64,000 nt of DNA from Tetrahymena thermophila SB210 (Eukaryota > Ciliophora > Oligohymenophorea > Hymenostomatida > Tetrahymenidae), in assembly GCF_000189635.1 (NCBI RefSeq), contig NW_002476228.1:124001-188000 (forward strand), written 5' to 3'. The translations under genes and the position numbers were made by a program. Under the pieces are notes generated by a model. That model saw only the letters and a program-made list of their open reading frames with translations. It had not been told where the DNA came from and made no database searches. Of the stretch, positions 40,377-52,874 are shown in pieces. Within the stretch, counting starts at the first letter, position 1. Every line of letters begins with the position of its first letter.

Positions 40377-41709
40377 ATGGAATTTCAACTTAGCAACGAT
40401 AGGATTATTGCATATCATAGGAGTAGATAAGACTATGTAGATGCACCTGAAAATACTCTTAGATTTGCCTACGGAGATCGTAGATATGAAAAGATGACTA
40501 AAGATTTAGTTACAGAATCAGATATTTTAAAGCTTAAGACTTTAGAAGAAATAAATGAAGATTTTAGAAGAGCTGATTTCATAAATCTTGCTCTAATGAG
40601 TAGCGATATTTTGGCAGTATTAATATAACATTTAAGAGATAAATCTGATCCTATAAGAGAACTTGCATCAAGATCAATCGTAATCAATCATATTTTTTAA
40701 TAAATTATTAATAAATATTATCAAAAACCAATTTAGCGAAGCAAGCATTATGGTTTAATCAATAACAATAAATTTTTAATGAAAATTAAATAAAAAATAA
40801 AATCTATCTATCTGTTAACAATAAAAATAATATTTAAAGGTCTAAGTTTGTTCATTAAAATATGGAAGAGATAAAGTAATATAAAACGCATACATTCATC
40901 ATATAGCTGAATTGATTGATGATTATCAATCTGAAATAAGAACTAATTCTTATGATGCTATGAATAATCTTGCAGAGTTTAGAGATGGAGCTGAACATAT
41001 CCTTTTAGCTGAAAAGCTTCCCTTCTTTGTTGATAAATTAATTGAAGAAAAGGTAGAAAGTATATTAATAAAGGTCCTACAGCTAATAAAAAAAATCTTA
41101 GAAGGTGAAGATGCTACTAACTAAATTCTAAAAACTTAAGCTATAACTAGATTAACTGGCTTATTAGAGCATTAAAATCCTAAGGTAAAAATAAAATAGA
41201 AATACATATTTTAATATGACTAATTTTTATATATTAAAAAGATTAGAGAGTTATCTGCTAAGAATCTAGCTTCTATCAGCTTTTTAGACTTAGGTAAAAT
41301 AAAAGAGATTGATTTAAAATGTGTACTACCTTTATGCAAAAGACTCGATGATGAAGTTAGCTTTGTAAGAGAAGCTGCTTCTATATGTTTAGCTTCATTA
41401 GCCCAAAGAAACGAAGCAAAGCATTAAGTAAATTATTTTAGAATTTAAATTAAAAATCTATATATTAATAAAAAATAGATTCTTGACTATTCATACTTTG
41501 CAAGAATTATGGAATTGCTTGACGATCCATCAAAGTAAACTCAACTCAATATAATTTAACTTATAGCTTCTGTTGCAGAGCATCCTATAGGGCGTAAGAA
41601 GGCAAAAATTTGTTTAGAAAAGCTATAAACTTTAATGAATGATCCATTAAATGAATTCTTGGCTCCATATATCAAAGGTACTATTGATGTAATAACATGG
41701 GTCCCTTGA
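40377..41709 (+). CDS. RSPH14: probable radial spoke head protein 14 (armadillo repeats)
   Basis: A closed four-exon model, 40377-40679, 40840-41184, 41242-41427 and 41479-41709, gives 354 residues; human RSPH14 (RTDR1) is 348. After a short lead comes APENTLRFAYGDRRYEKM, comparable to the family's conserved opening around 'AYG.RALPKL'. The rest is helical repeats of armadillo/HEAT type: LAVLIQHLRDKSDPIRELAS, IRELSAKNLASISFLD, VSFVREAASICLASLA and similar. The protein is a radial spoke component of the 9+2 axoneme. The introns (51 to 160 nt) all keep the frame. Assignment rests on length, repeats and the opening; another armadillo protein of similar size remains possible. Confidence 0.65.
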
Positions 41710-42772
41710 AATATTATAAATAGTATATTTATTATTTATAGAGAGTGTAATTCTTAATTATTTCATAGCTTGAGTTGTTTGTATTATACTCTAAAGTTAA
41801 AACATATAATTATTTTTAATTAAGGTTTAAGTATTTTTTTTTAATTTAAAAATAATTATTATTTTTAGTTTATAATTTATATATAATTTATTTTATCTCT
41901 TTAAATTATTTAATTTAGTAATTTATTCTCAAAAAAAATAATAGCTAGAATTATAATGTAAGGAATTTTACCTTTAAGTATTAGCTTTCTATTTTGGTTT
42001 TACTTGTAAATTATAATTTTTGGTTTTAAGAAAAATTTAATCCAATGAAATAATATGACTTAAAAACATAAATAAATCAATTAATTTTAGTTTTATTTTC
42101 ATGTAATTTGAAATTAAAAAAAATTAATCATTTAAAAATAAAAATATTTAAGTTAATTTAAAATAAAAAAATAAAATTTGTAAAATTATTCATTTTGCTC
42201 TTATTGTTTGATATTTATTATCTTTTTAGAATTTTTAGAAAACAGAATTAAAAGGAAATTGAATGTTTTTGTAAATTTTAAATCATTTCAATCCTTGAAT
42301 AAAGAATCAGGCTAAATATATTTTTTAAATTAATTTTTATTTAAATTAAATTTGACAATCAATATGTTAATTTAATTATCTATAATAATTGTATTTAACT
42401 TTAATTAATTTGACTTTCCTAATTGCATATTATCATTTATTTTAAATTTTATTATATTTTTAACATATTTATTTATTATTTAATCAAATAATTTATTAAT
42501 TAATTCTACCATTCAACAGAAATAAAAAGTGTAAAATAAATAATATTTATCTAAGGCTTTTAGTAAACTTTATTTATTCTTCAGATAATTTGGAGATTGC
42601 TTTAAAAAGAAAAAAAATTAAGATTTGATAAAATCAATTGTAAAAAATACAAGCTCAAATATAAACTTTCAAAAGGAAGTTTTTAAGTAACTAAGTAAAT
42701 TAAATAAATAATAACCCTAAAGAAATTATATTGGTATTATCTAAAATTGTACAGTACTTAAAAGAAATAGCT
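41710..42772. other. intergenic, AT-rich
   Basis: No complete gene is seen. A ciliate-code open frame without ATG runs about 42640-42810, in a different frame from the next gene, and might belong to an upstream exon of it. Confidence 0.55.
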
Positions 42773-43936
42773 ATGAATCTGAATAAAAATTAATTCTCTA
42801 ACATTGATGGCTCAAGCAAAGTGGCTTTTATTTTTATTGGATCTGCTTAAAACTTTTAAAATTATTATGATAGATAAAATCTGATTGATTAAGGAGTTTC
42901 TTTTTAGCATGCTTTTAAAGGAACAGATGAGCAATAGCTCATTCGCCAAGATAAAGAAGCTTTATACAACCATGCAAAAAGCTTAAAACTCAATTGCGAT
43001 GCCGTTTCGTTTGAAAGCCTATTGTCTAAAAACAAATTTATTAAAAAAAGCCAAGTAATATCGTTTTTAATAGAGAATATTAGCAAGTATAAAAATTTCA
43101 GTGAAATTAATATACACTTCGATGGTCCTAGTATTAAATATAAGGGAGATTGGGTATTCTATGACAATTAAATTCTGAAATAAGAAGAATTGTTATTAAT
43201 TGCTATAAATTAGCAATTTAGAAATAATTTAATAATCGTATCAAATTGTAACTATAGCAATGAGCTTTTAGAGAGATATAATAAAGGTGTCTATGATAAA
43301 TATATTTCTTACTTTAACTCATTACTTTTCATTTCTACATGCTTTAAAGAACAAAATTATCATTCATTTTATTAGTTTTATAATTTTTAATGCAGAAACT
43401 GCTGCTTCATCAAATAATTAAATAACTCTTACACAAATGAATGTAAATTACATAATTAATAAGAATAAATAGAGCTTTGTAATTCAATTTCCCCATCTAA
43501 CACTTTACTTGATAAGTAGGTGATTATTAATTAATCTTGTCCATCACATAGATTTAGCAATTACGAACTTTCTACTTAAGCTAATACTGCTAGAAATTAG
43601 TACTATTAATCAAATATCATGCTTAAAGAAGATATAGAAAAAAAATATGATTTAAAAATTGATAACTCTAGTAATTAAACAAATATTTACAAAAAGTCCT
43701 CAATTTTACTTCATCCATCTAATTAACACTAAAACTAAAACGCCCATAACTCTTTTGAGGCAAAATCACAGGATGTATCATATGAGCTTCTTAGTACTGA
43801 CTAAACATTTAATATGAATAATAACAACCAAAGTTTAAAAGGTGTTAGCTATGAACAGATAAAATATTTTTTTAGTTCAGTATAACCTATAAACAGAATT
43901 TTAGATAACTAGTAAACCTAATAAGATAAAAGATGA
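42773..43936 (+). CDS. unknown protein, possible degenerate caspase-like domain
   Basis: A single exon of 387 codons from ATG to TGA. The first 170 residues alternate strands and helices: KVAFIFIGSAQNFQNYY, then LIRQDKEALYNHAKSL, then EINIHFDGPSIKYKGDW, then NNLIIVSNCNYSNEL. This order resembles a caspase/metacaspase (C14) fold, with a strand ending in a Gly-rich turn, a 'GDW' stretch and 40 residues later a strand ending in Cys (C159). The catalytic His expected in 'GHG' is not there; the stretch reads DGPS (H115 lies earlier). If the fold is right, the protein is probably not an active protease. The C-terminal 200 residues are N/S/Q-rich with some Cys (CRNCC). Confidence in the family is low; an upstream exon is possible. 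Confidence 0.55.
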
Positions 43937-44647
43937 TAGTAAAAGAAAAAAAAGACTTTTAACTTAATTTTTAATCATTCAATAAAATAAAATTATACCT
44001 GGGAATAAATAAAAAGAAGCTTACATATTTACAATTAGAAAAATTTTCATCAAAGAAAAAATAATAATTTTTAATCGAATCTTTTTTGATTTGAAAGTGC
44101 AACGCATATAATGAATAAAAAGTGTTTATAAAATATAATGTAAAAAGCCAATAGATAGATATAAATAAATGTAAATATTAGAAAAAATAAATAAAATATT
44201 ATTCATAAATATATTAAATATTTTATAAATATTATGTTATTATACTAATTAAATTTTGTCTTATTTTTTAAAGTTTGTTTGGGAGTAATTATTTAAGAAT
44301 TTATATTAGTAAGCACAATCAATCTATTGATTATATATACAATTTTCATCTAATGCAAAAAAATCGAATTTACTCAAGAAATTCATCAATTAATTAATTA
44401 ATAATTAAATGTTCGATTCTACTATCAATTTTTACCATCTAATTTGAATAAATAAAATCAAAAACTTTCTTGTATGTTAAGATCAATAAATAGGAGGGTT
44501 ACAAATTTTAAAAAGACTGAACGTGTATCAAATTGATAGATTAATAAAATTGATTAAAAACAAATATTACAAATTTAAGTGAGAATATTCTAATACAAAT
44601 TTGTAAATAAAATAAGGTTATTTATTTAATGATATTAGGTTTAACTT
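43937..44647. other. convergent intergenic, AT-rich
   Basis: This lies between the 3' ends of the caspase-like gene and the minus-strand gene that follows. No gene or repeat of note. Confidence 0.65.
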
Positions 44648-47448
44648 TCATAGGTAATAATTGTTATACTCTGGTTCATAAATATAAAATGAATTGTCTG
44701 CTGAGTTACTTATTCTTTTTTGATGCTTTATTTCTCTGATTCTATCATTAAGTATCTTATGTACATGAAATTTGGATGGTATATCATATCTTTGCTCTAT
44801 CTTTGATCTTAAATCTACCCAATTAGATATAAAGGAAGGAGAGAATTTAAAAGGATATTTTTCCTACTATTCTTTTGCACTTCTTTGCTTGGATCTTATT
44901 CTTCTTTACAGTTTTTATGGAAGATTGACTTTCTTTTGAATTCTAAGCTATTTATGAATATTATCCAAATTTTGTTATATTTTTTTTTCTATTTCGAATT
45001 TATCTATTTCCTTTTTTGTAAAATTCATTGAAATTTCCCTATAACTTGAACCTTTAAGAACAAGTGAATCTCTATTAGGTACTAAGAGTGTTGTAAAAGA
45101 ATTTTGGCTTTTATTCTTATAAATCTAAGTTAATTTTGGAGGTGATAAACTTTAATCTAAATCAGGAGATGAATGGTTAATATTATGCTTATGCCTATTT
45201 TCATCCTAAATAGTTAAATAATGTTATGAATCTCTATCAATATGTTCTAGAGTATATTTCTTCTACCTTTAAGGGATTTATTATGTATTCAAAGAATTGC
45301 TGGGTTACTCATTATTTTCTTTTTCCTCCATCAAAAACTAATTCATTTTAATATCTTCGTCGTTATTACTTGAAAAGAATTCAGAATCTTTTTTGATATT
45401 CATAATCTCTAAAGAATTTTTATCAATTTTATTAGACAAGTAATCTATTTTTTCAGTATGTTAGGCATAGGATAAATCTATTAAATCAGACATTCTTACT
45501 TCTTATTTATTGCTTTCTACTTCTAGTGTTTTTTAATCGCTCTATTCATTTTCAGTAGTTATTTTAATTTGATAATCTATTTTCTATTGCAAGCCTTTTG
45601 AGCTATTTCTCCTTTAATTAGAATTTAAATTCTCCTAATTTTAATTTTCTGGAGAAAACTATCTTTTTTTACCAAAATCTAATTGATTGCTTTATCTAAC
45701 TTAAAGCTAATGTTCTTCTGTCTCATGGATCACGTTCAATTAAAAGCTTTCTCGATCTTTTTGGATGTTATTTTAATCTTGAGCACTTGCTAATTGCTAC
45801 TATGAATTATTTTTATTGCTCTTTATTCCCTCAGTTAATTTGATTACATTCAAAGATTTGACCTAATTAACTTTAAATAATTTATTCTATTCTTTAGGTT
45901 CAGTATCAAAATTGTCTCCAATAATTAAATCAGAAGCATTTCTTGTTTTAAAATTAAAAGAATCTTTCTCTCTAGAAATATAATCTGTAGGTCTCTTCAT
46001 CTTATTTAAAATTGGAACTTTTAAGTTATTTTAATCTAAAGTTGTAAAGGATTGCATTGATACTACATTTTTTGTCTTTCCTGCTCTCTCTATTGCCTAA
46101 TCTACCACATTATTGATATCTTAGGCATTAAAACCTTTTTTCATACCTGGGACAATTAAATTTTATGTTTTCTCTCTCTTTTCACTTGTTTTTGTGGTTT
46201 TTCTAATTTTTTCTAATAGTTCAACCAATTAGATGTCAGCCTATTTCATGGTCATAAATTTGCTTGTTCCTTAAAATTCTTTTTAGCTCTTCACATTTTT
46301 GGTAGAATTAGGTATTTATAACTCATCTGTCCCTACCTTCTAATCTACTTTTTATTTCTAAGAATTATTTTTTGTATCGACCTCATTTGAATCTTTTGAA
46401 GGCTTTATTGAAAGAAATTTAATTTGTGAATCTCTGTTCTTTAGTTCTTCAACTCTCTAGGTTAAGCCTATTCTCCCAGTTTTTTTTTTTTAATTTGCCT
46501 TCTGACTTGTAGAAGTCGGAGTCTCATTTTCTTATTCTAATTTGATAAGGATAAATTTTAAATAATTTCTACTTTAGATTAAATTATTCAATTTTTTTAT
46601 GATTAAAACTCCATTTTAAAGAGAGAGTATTATACCCTTTAAGAATGTTTAAATGATAGTTAATTTAAATAATAAAAATAAATAATTTCAATGAGTGAGA
46701 ATATGTGTTTATAATTACTATGAGATTCTGAGGGAGAAAATCCTTTTAAATTATTTGAATTAATGAATGTTTTTGGAGATCCTTCGATCATAGATAACTT
46801 TAACCTACTATTATTGCTTTGACTATTAGCACTTTATATTCTACTTAGTTTACTATCATTTTTATTTGAGTCTTTGATAGTGCTATTATTAGTTTAAACA
46901 GTTCTGTTATTTGCTAAAGCTTCTAACTCCCATATTTTTTGCAGTTTGGCTTTAAATAAAGCACGCTGTTCTTCGTGCTATTTATCTGCTTTTATTCTTT
47001 TAAGAATTTCATAAAAAAACATAAATTCATTTAAACTTCTAATTTCTAATGAGTCATAATAAAACTAATTATCATTCACTCCATTCATATTGACAGGAAT
47101 TTTTTATTGAAATTTCTGCTTGATCATAAAGCTCTCTGATAATTATTTTTCCTTTTTATCTATTTCATGCAAGAGATTATTAGCTTTATTTATTTATTTT
47201 TTATCTATCCCTAAAGGATTAGCTCTATCTTTTTGAATATCTTCGATAGTTTTAGGTTTTGCTTATTTCATTTTTTTTAAATGGGCATCATATAATTAGT
47301 GGCCCTCTGATTACTCAACATAAACGTTTTCAACTTCTATAAGATTTTTCTTACATATATTCTAAAATAGCCTTTACTTTCTGAAAGAGCCTAAATCTTT
47401 AGCTTCTCTTTGCTATTTTACAATTGAATTTTTTATAGCTTTTTACAT
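44648..47448 (-). CDS. large polar protein of unknown function
   Basis: About 880 residues in two exons. Exon 1 runs from the ATG at 47448 to about 46720, and exon 2 from about 46540 down to the TGA at 44648-44650. The N-terminal 240 residues are charged and partly helical, with IEDIQKDRANPLGIDKKQIN and EEQRALFKAKLQKIWELEAL, and look like the conserved part. The rest is K/N/S/Q-rich with only short hydrophobic stretches, for example QADIQLVELLEKIRKTT and DINNVVDQAIERAGKTKN. It ends in YEPEYNNYYL. No domain is recognised and there is no signal peptide or membrane segment, so it is probably cytosolic or nuclear. A cytoskeletal role is possible but has no direct support. Confidence 0.6.
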
Positions 47449-48838
47449 TTACAACTTAATAAAATGTAAGCAATTTCTTGTAATTAGATTAAATAATTAA
47501 TTAATTAATTAATTAATTAAAAACTCTTTAAACCTTCAATAAATAACTTATGAAACAAATTCTTTAAAATAAAATAATTCATAATTAATTATTTGATACC
47601 ATAAAAAGTCAAATCTTATTTTCCCAAAACTAAGATAGATTTTGAACTTATTTCTTACTGAATTTTTATAATTTGAAATTATTAATATATAATAAATACT
47701 TTTTGTATTAATTAAAATTAAAATATTTTAAATATTAATAATTTTTTTAATTTAAATTTGGGAAAAAAATGAATGTTTGCTACTTAGAAAATATAAAATC
47801 TTTAAATTATTAAATATTGCCAAAATATTTTTAAAATGAAGCTAATTTTGCAATTTTTCAGTATTTTAAGTTAATGAACTTTTAAGTAAGTTTATATTTT
47901 TTATAGAATTTTGCTCTTAGATATTACTAAATTTACTTTTTGTTTAAAAAAATATTATTAATTAATGAAGTAAATTTATATTTATCTATTATTCTGCATT
48001 AAAATAAATTTACTAAGTTTTAATTAATTTTTTCCTAAATATATGAAAATCAGCTAAAACAGATATTAAGTAAATTGTATATAACTACTGATTTAATTTA
48101 TAGTAAAATTATAATTTCTTGTATTGTTATTTAAAAATAATTATAATGGGTAAATAAATTAAAAACTATATTCAATTATCTATTCTTTAAATATCGTTTA
48201 AAAATAAATACTTAGATAATTAACAATTAAGTCCTCACTGTATTTAAATAGGTAAAATATTTTTTATATTATTTTTTTTATGAATTCCTCACTCAAGAAT
48301 GTATGAATTTATAAGAATAAAGGAGTTGTGGTTGTTATTAATTAGTTACTTTAAAATTTTGAAATGAAAATTGATACAGCTCTCTTATTTTTTTACATTA
48401 TTTCTTAAATTAAAAGCAATAAATTTAAATTAGATTTTAGTTTAGAAATTTCATAAATGATCAAAACTTATTTAATTATTAATTTAAATAGCTTAATTTA
48501 GATTAATAAATTTTACCATTTTGTAGATCCTAATATTATATAATAAATACTTCTCAATAAATTTTGACAAATATTAAATTTATTTTTGTACTTTTTCTAT
48601 TTCTTCGATCATTTTTCTATCTTTCTTCTAAAAATTTTCGATGCTAACAAAATCTGATTTTATTTTCTGATAATCATACAAGATTAGTGACGTAAAAATT
48701 AAATGCATTATGCTAAAAATGATAAATTAGATTAATTATCGAAAATATTGACTAAATTAAAAAGTAGTATTAACATAATTTTATATAATAAATTAATATC
48801 AAAAAATTTAATAAACCAAATAAATAAAAAATCTAAAA
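47449..48838. other. divergent intergenic, very AT-rich
   Basis: It separates a minus-strand and a plus-strand gene. It includes an (AATT)n run at about 47495-47522. No gene is seen; a standard-code ORF beginning near 48748 is out of frame with the real gene downstream. Confidence 0.65.
47495..47522. repeat. (AATT)n microsatellite
   Basis: About seven self-complementary AATT/TTAA units directly upstream of a minus-strand start codon. Confidence 0.75.
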
Positions 48839-49961
48839 ATGTCTTAAGAAGTTTACGAAACTACTGTAAAATTGATAAAAGATTAGCTGAATCTATTACC
48901 AAGATATTGCAATCAATAAAATCTATGTGGACTATCAATTCATCATCCCATGATGATGTACAGCTTATACTATATTGGTGCATCTAAAGAAAGAATTATA
49001 GAAGCAAGTGAGAGTTATTTAAATTATATGACTAAAAAAGTAACAAGAGAAGTAGCTCATTTTCCTTAAAATGTGATCGATTAACAAAATTATAAAAATT
49101 ATCTTGGCAAAGAAGAATAATTTTACAATTTTTTAGATTTCTTTGAGTAAGAATAAAACAGATTCGAAAACAGTTAACAGTTTCTTAAATATTATTTAAA
49201 CCAAATGCCTTCTTTTCTCTATAGTGAAGCCTTTCATTGTAATTTTTTTTAATTAGCAAATTAAATTTTATCTATTTATTTTGATATTAGGTATTATTAA
49301 GTTAGGTTTCTTTTTAGAAATGAATCTAACTGATGCATATCCTTAAATCCTTGCTTATATAGCTATTTGCAATTTTGAATTAATGAGTGTTGATGAACAA
49401 AAACCTGCCCTGTCAGTTTCATAAATAATAGAAAAAATTCTAGATAAAAGAGAGCATTTTGAATAAGTTAATCTATCAGGAATAATTGTTGATAGAATGA
49501 AAATTATAGATTCAGACTAAGTATTTAGGGATATCTTATCTCATCCTATTTTATATGAGGGAGAAAAAACTCAAAAGGAATTGGTAGATTTTTTAATTAA
49601 GATATATTGGCAAACAAGTAACTTTACTATAATGCATGGATTCAACAGCTTTTTATCTTTTTAGAAAGTCCTTAATTTGATGAATGATGAAAAATAAGCC
49701 TTTTAATCTTATTTTATAGGCTTAATGAGTGCATTTATAACTACTTTTAAATTATTTGATTACTCAAATATTAACAAATAAATTAATAATATACAAATTT
49801 AAGAAAATCTCCCTTCATATGAAGAAATATTTAAAAAGGTTGCTTTGTCTAATGATGACCATGATGCTAAAACTGTTTACGCCTTGCATTAATAACAATT
49901 AAAAGATCCTAATAATAAACTATTTTAACAAAAAGCAGCTTAAATTGCTAAATTAATTTGA
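48839..49961 (+). CDS. questin-oxidase-like protein (DUF4243)
   Basis: Two exons, 48839-49238 and 49291-49961, encode 356 residues. The choice of ATG matters: the frame that starts at 48839 gives the motif GLSIHHPMMMYSLYYIGAS, while an overlapping longer ORF does not. Three family signatures appear in order: HHPMMMYSLYYIGAS (H35, H36); EAFHCIIKLGFFLEMN (H133), which spans the 52-nt intron and reads correctly only after splicing; and NFTIMHGFNSFLSF (H249). In questin oxidase-like proteins similar His-bearing helices occur at these places. Aspergillus questin oxidase opens an anthraquinone ring in secondary metabolism. The ciliate substrate is unknown, and no biosynthetic neighbours are seen. 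The protein is shorter than fungal members (about 450), mainly in the loops. Confidence 0.6.
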
Positions 49962-50183
49962 AACTATAATTTATATTTTATATTTCTAATTAGTTTTTAA
50001 ATAATATATTTATTTTTATTATTATTAAAACTGATTAAAATAATGAAAAATGTTCAATTTATGAAATTTGAGAAAAGAAAAAATTATTATTTTAATTTGA
50101 ATTGATTTGTCTCGAAGCATATTTTAAAATTTTAATCTTTCTTTTTACACAAATTAAAAAACATTTACAATATATAAAGTAAT

Positions 50184-51410
50184 TCATTAATATGCAGTTT
50201 CTGAATCAATAATCTCAAACTCTACCAAGTTAGGTAATGCTTTTTTAATTTTCTAAATAAGCCAATGGTAATCTGGAATAGAAATATAAGTTAGGTTTTT
50301 AAGGCACTTAATTGTTGCCAACAGTTCTCTTAATTTTTAATGATCCATAATTTAAACAGAAAAAAAATCTAATCTTTTTAATAAAGTAAGACTTTTTAAG
50401 GCTTCAAGCTATTACGTGTTTAAAGTTTTATCTAAAACCAAATTAAGACTCTGCAATGAAGTAAATTAATTTAGTTTATCTAATATGTTGCTATGATTTA
50501 AAGCCACTATTCTAAGTTTAGTTAATTGCTTTATTTAGGAAATAAAATCAATTGCTTAGTTATATTCTACTTCTTATTCTCCTATTCTAACTGTATTTAT
50601 TGTTACTGATTCTATGCTAAGTGATTTACAAATATTTTAAGAAAGTCTCATAATATTATTACTAAATTGACCAACCTCAGCTATATCATTATTTTCGATT
50701 CCAATACCTAAATGCTTGAGATTAGGAAGCTTAGATAAATGATATCCTAACAAATCATAAAAAGATTCATTTTTGATGCCTGAATTAATATGGAACTCCT
50801 CTAATTAAACTAAATTTTGAAGTTTTCTCAATTCTTCTTTGAATTATTCATTACATTCGATATTTTTAGTTAAATCTATGCTCAATCTCTTTAAAAAGCT
50901 GCATTTAAATATCATTTAAAATTAGTTAGCATAAGTACTGTCGAACAATAAATTAGAATTGTTTTAATGAATACTCCATGATTCTTAAATACCCAAATTC
51001 TGAAGTTGAACTATATTATAGATATCATTTAGAAGATATTCTTATCCTTAACTATAAGACTAAACCTATAGAATCTTTAAATTTTTTAACACCTTAAGCT
51101 ACCCTAATTAATAGGAGACTTTTTGTAGTAAATCTTTGAATGCTGGTGTATCTGCAAATAAATCCAAAAAAACATTTATTTACAAATCTTATAATAATCC
51201 TAATTTTTTAAGGGCTGAAAAGCCATTTATGATCTATTCCTCTTAAATTTTTTTTGCAAAGCTTATTACCAATTAAGGGCTATACATGTAAGGGATTTTT
51301 TAGCTTTATCCTTATTCTGGGAGAAGAAGTCTCAAACCTTTGTCTTCATCTGCTGTTATGCGATCCCATTTTTATCCTTTTAATTTCTCTAATAAAGCAG
51401 AGTCTTCCAT
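50184..51410 (-). CDS. leucine-rich-repeat-like protein
   Basis: A single exon of 408 codons, from the ATG at 51410 to the TGA at 50184-50186. It begins MEDSALLEKLKGQKWDRIT. From about residue 75 there are repeated stretches of the L-x-x-L-x-x-L type: LKVLKNLKILQVQSYS, QNLVQLEEFHINSG, KLPNLKHLGIGIENND, FTSLQSLNLVLDKTL, LTLLKRLDFFSVQ, and CLKNLTYISIPDYHWL. Spacing is irregular, so this is a degenerate LRR fold. There is no signal peptide, F-box or kinase. Large families of such LRR proteins occur in ciliates and their roles are mostly unknown. Its intronless structure contrasts with most neighbours. Confidence 0.68.
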
Positions 51411-52874
51411 TTAATATTATTTTTGTATCTTCTAAATTATTTCAAAGTATTATTATTTATTAAAATTAAAAACTCGCTGTGCTCTATAATTATATTAGTA
51501 TTTATTAGGATTATTTTAATATACCACTTTTAGCACATAACCTAAAATAAACCCGCTCTAAAATTATATTAGTATTTATTAGAATTATTATAATTTATAT
51601 CACTTTAACACATAACTTAAATTGATTTTTTTAAAATACTTAATAATTCATTTATTTGATAGCTTCAAAATAAGATTTCAATTAAAAATTTGCTCTAAAA
51701 TATTAAACAAAATCCTTTATTTAATTTTTATTTAAAATGCCTAAACTTAAATAAAATTAATTTAATTTTATTTCCAGTTTAATTCAATACCTTAGAATTT
51801 TAATTAAAATTATGTTTATCTTGGTTATTATAAGAACATTGTTAAAGTGAATACACAAAAATATAAAACTGTATTGATAATTTTAAATTTTAATATTTAT
51901 AAATAAAAGAAATATTTAGTTTTTTTTGTATATTAAATGGAATGAAAAATTTTATATTTGACAATAATAATTTTATCAAAATTTAGCAATGAAAAAATTA
52001 ACTTATTAGTATGACTTCTTTTTTTAAGGTAATAGTGCAGCTAATAAAATTAGACTTAATTAAGATGAATATATTTTATCATCAAAAATAAATTGTTAAA
52101 ACATAATACGTATTATTGTTTATCTTTAGACACAATAATTTTTTTAATAGATCAATAAAATAAAAAAATTGTAGAAATTAATATTAAAAGATATTTTTGT
52201 TTTCTCTATAAGTTAAAAACTATTTATACTTTTGAAATATTAGTTACTACCAATTTTTCAAATAAACTAGAATTCTGAATTGTTTTCAAATATTAAAATT
52301 TTATAATGAAAAGGATTTGTTGATTTAGCGAATAAAAACTATTATATTATGTATGAATTTATAAGTAAGTTTTAAAAATAAAATTAAATAGCATGTGGTA
52401 AAAATAAATAAAAAAATAAATATATGAGTTTTTAGTTCTTTTCAGAAATTTCTATTTTCAAACTAAGCCTTAAAACAACAGAGTTTATTGCAACAAAGTA
52501 AAATAAAAATATTGGAAAGGGATGCATGATAAATGCTAGCACATGTAGGAAAACAAATAAATATGAATTTGCTCTCTAAGCAAACTATAGCGTTTGAGAA
52601 TCCACTTTACAAAACATAATTGGAAACGCTTAGTAGAATATTGCTGGTGGGATATATGTATATTATTTGTTATTTAGAATAAAATAATTTATTGAAATGA
52701 GTAATTTTATTTATATTGGAGTTGAAATTAAGATGAGCTCTTGTGCATAATAGATAAACCTGAGAATACATCTACTTATGGTACACGCATAACACAAATT
52801 TACATCAAAAATAATTTAACTTAATGCTTTAATTGGTTTTATGAACATAATAATTAATGCTTGCTAAATTTTGT
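51411..52874. other. intergenic, with a direct repeat and a less AT-rich segment
   Basis: The segment lies between the LRR gene start and the cytochrome c stop. It holds a 74-bp two-copy direct repeat (51481-51624). It also has a stretch at about 52480-52850 that is less AT-rich than the rest and has no clear reading frame; it may be the 3' UTR of the cytochrome c gene or an unannotated RNA. Confidence 0.55.
51481..51624. repeat. two-copy imperfect direct repeat, 74-bp period
   Basis: Copies start at 51481 and 51555 with GCTCTA; both continue with AATTATATTAGTATTTATTA and later CACATAAC. A few substitutions and small gaps separate them. Low-complexity AT sequence could mimic this, but the shared order over 70 bp is too long for chance. 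Confidence 0.7.

Noticed and set aside
44400-44430. TTCGATTC resembling a tRNA T-loop
   Set aside because: The flanking bases cannot pair as a T-stem and no acceptor or anticodon arm fits.
48748-48987. 79-codon standard-code frame
   Set aside because: Out of frame with the questin-oxidase-like gene that starts at 48839 and carries the conserved motifs.
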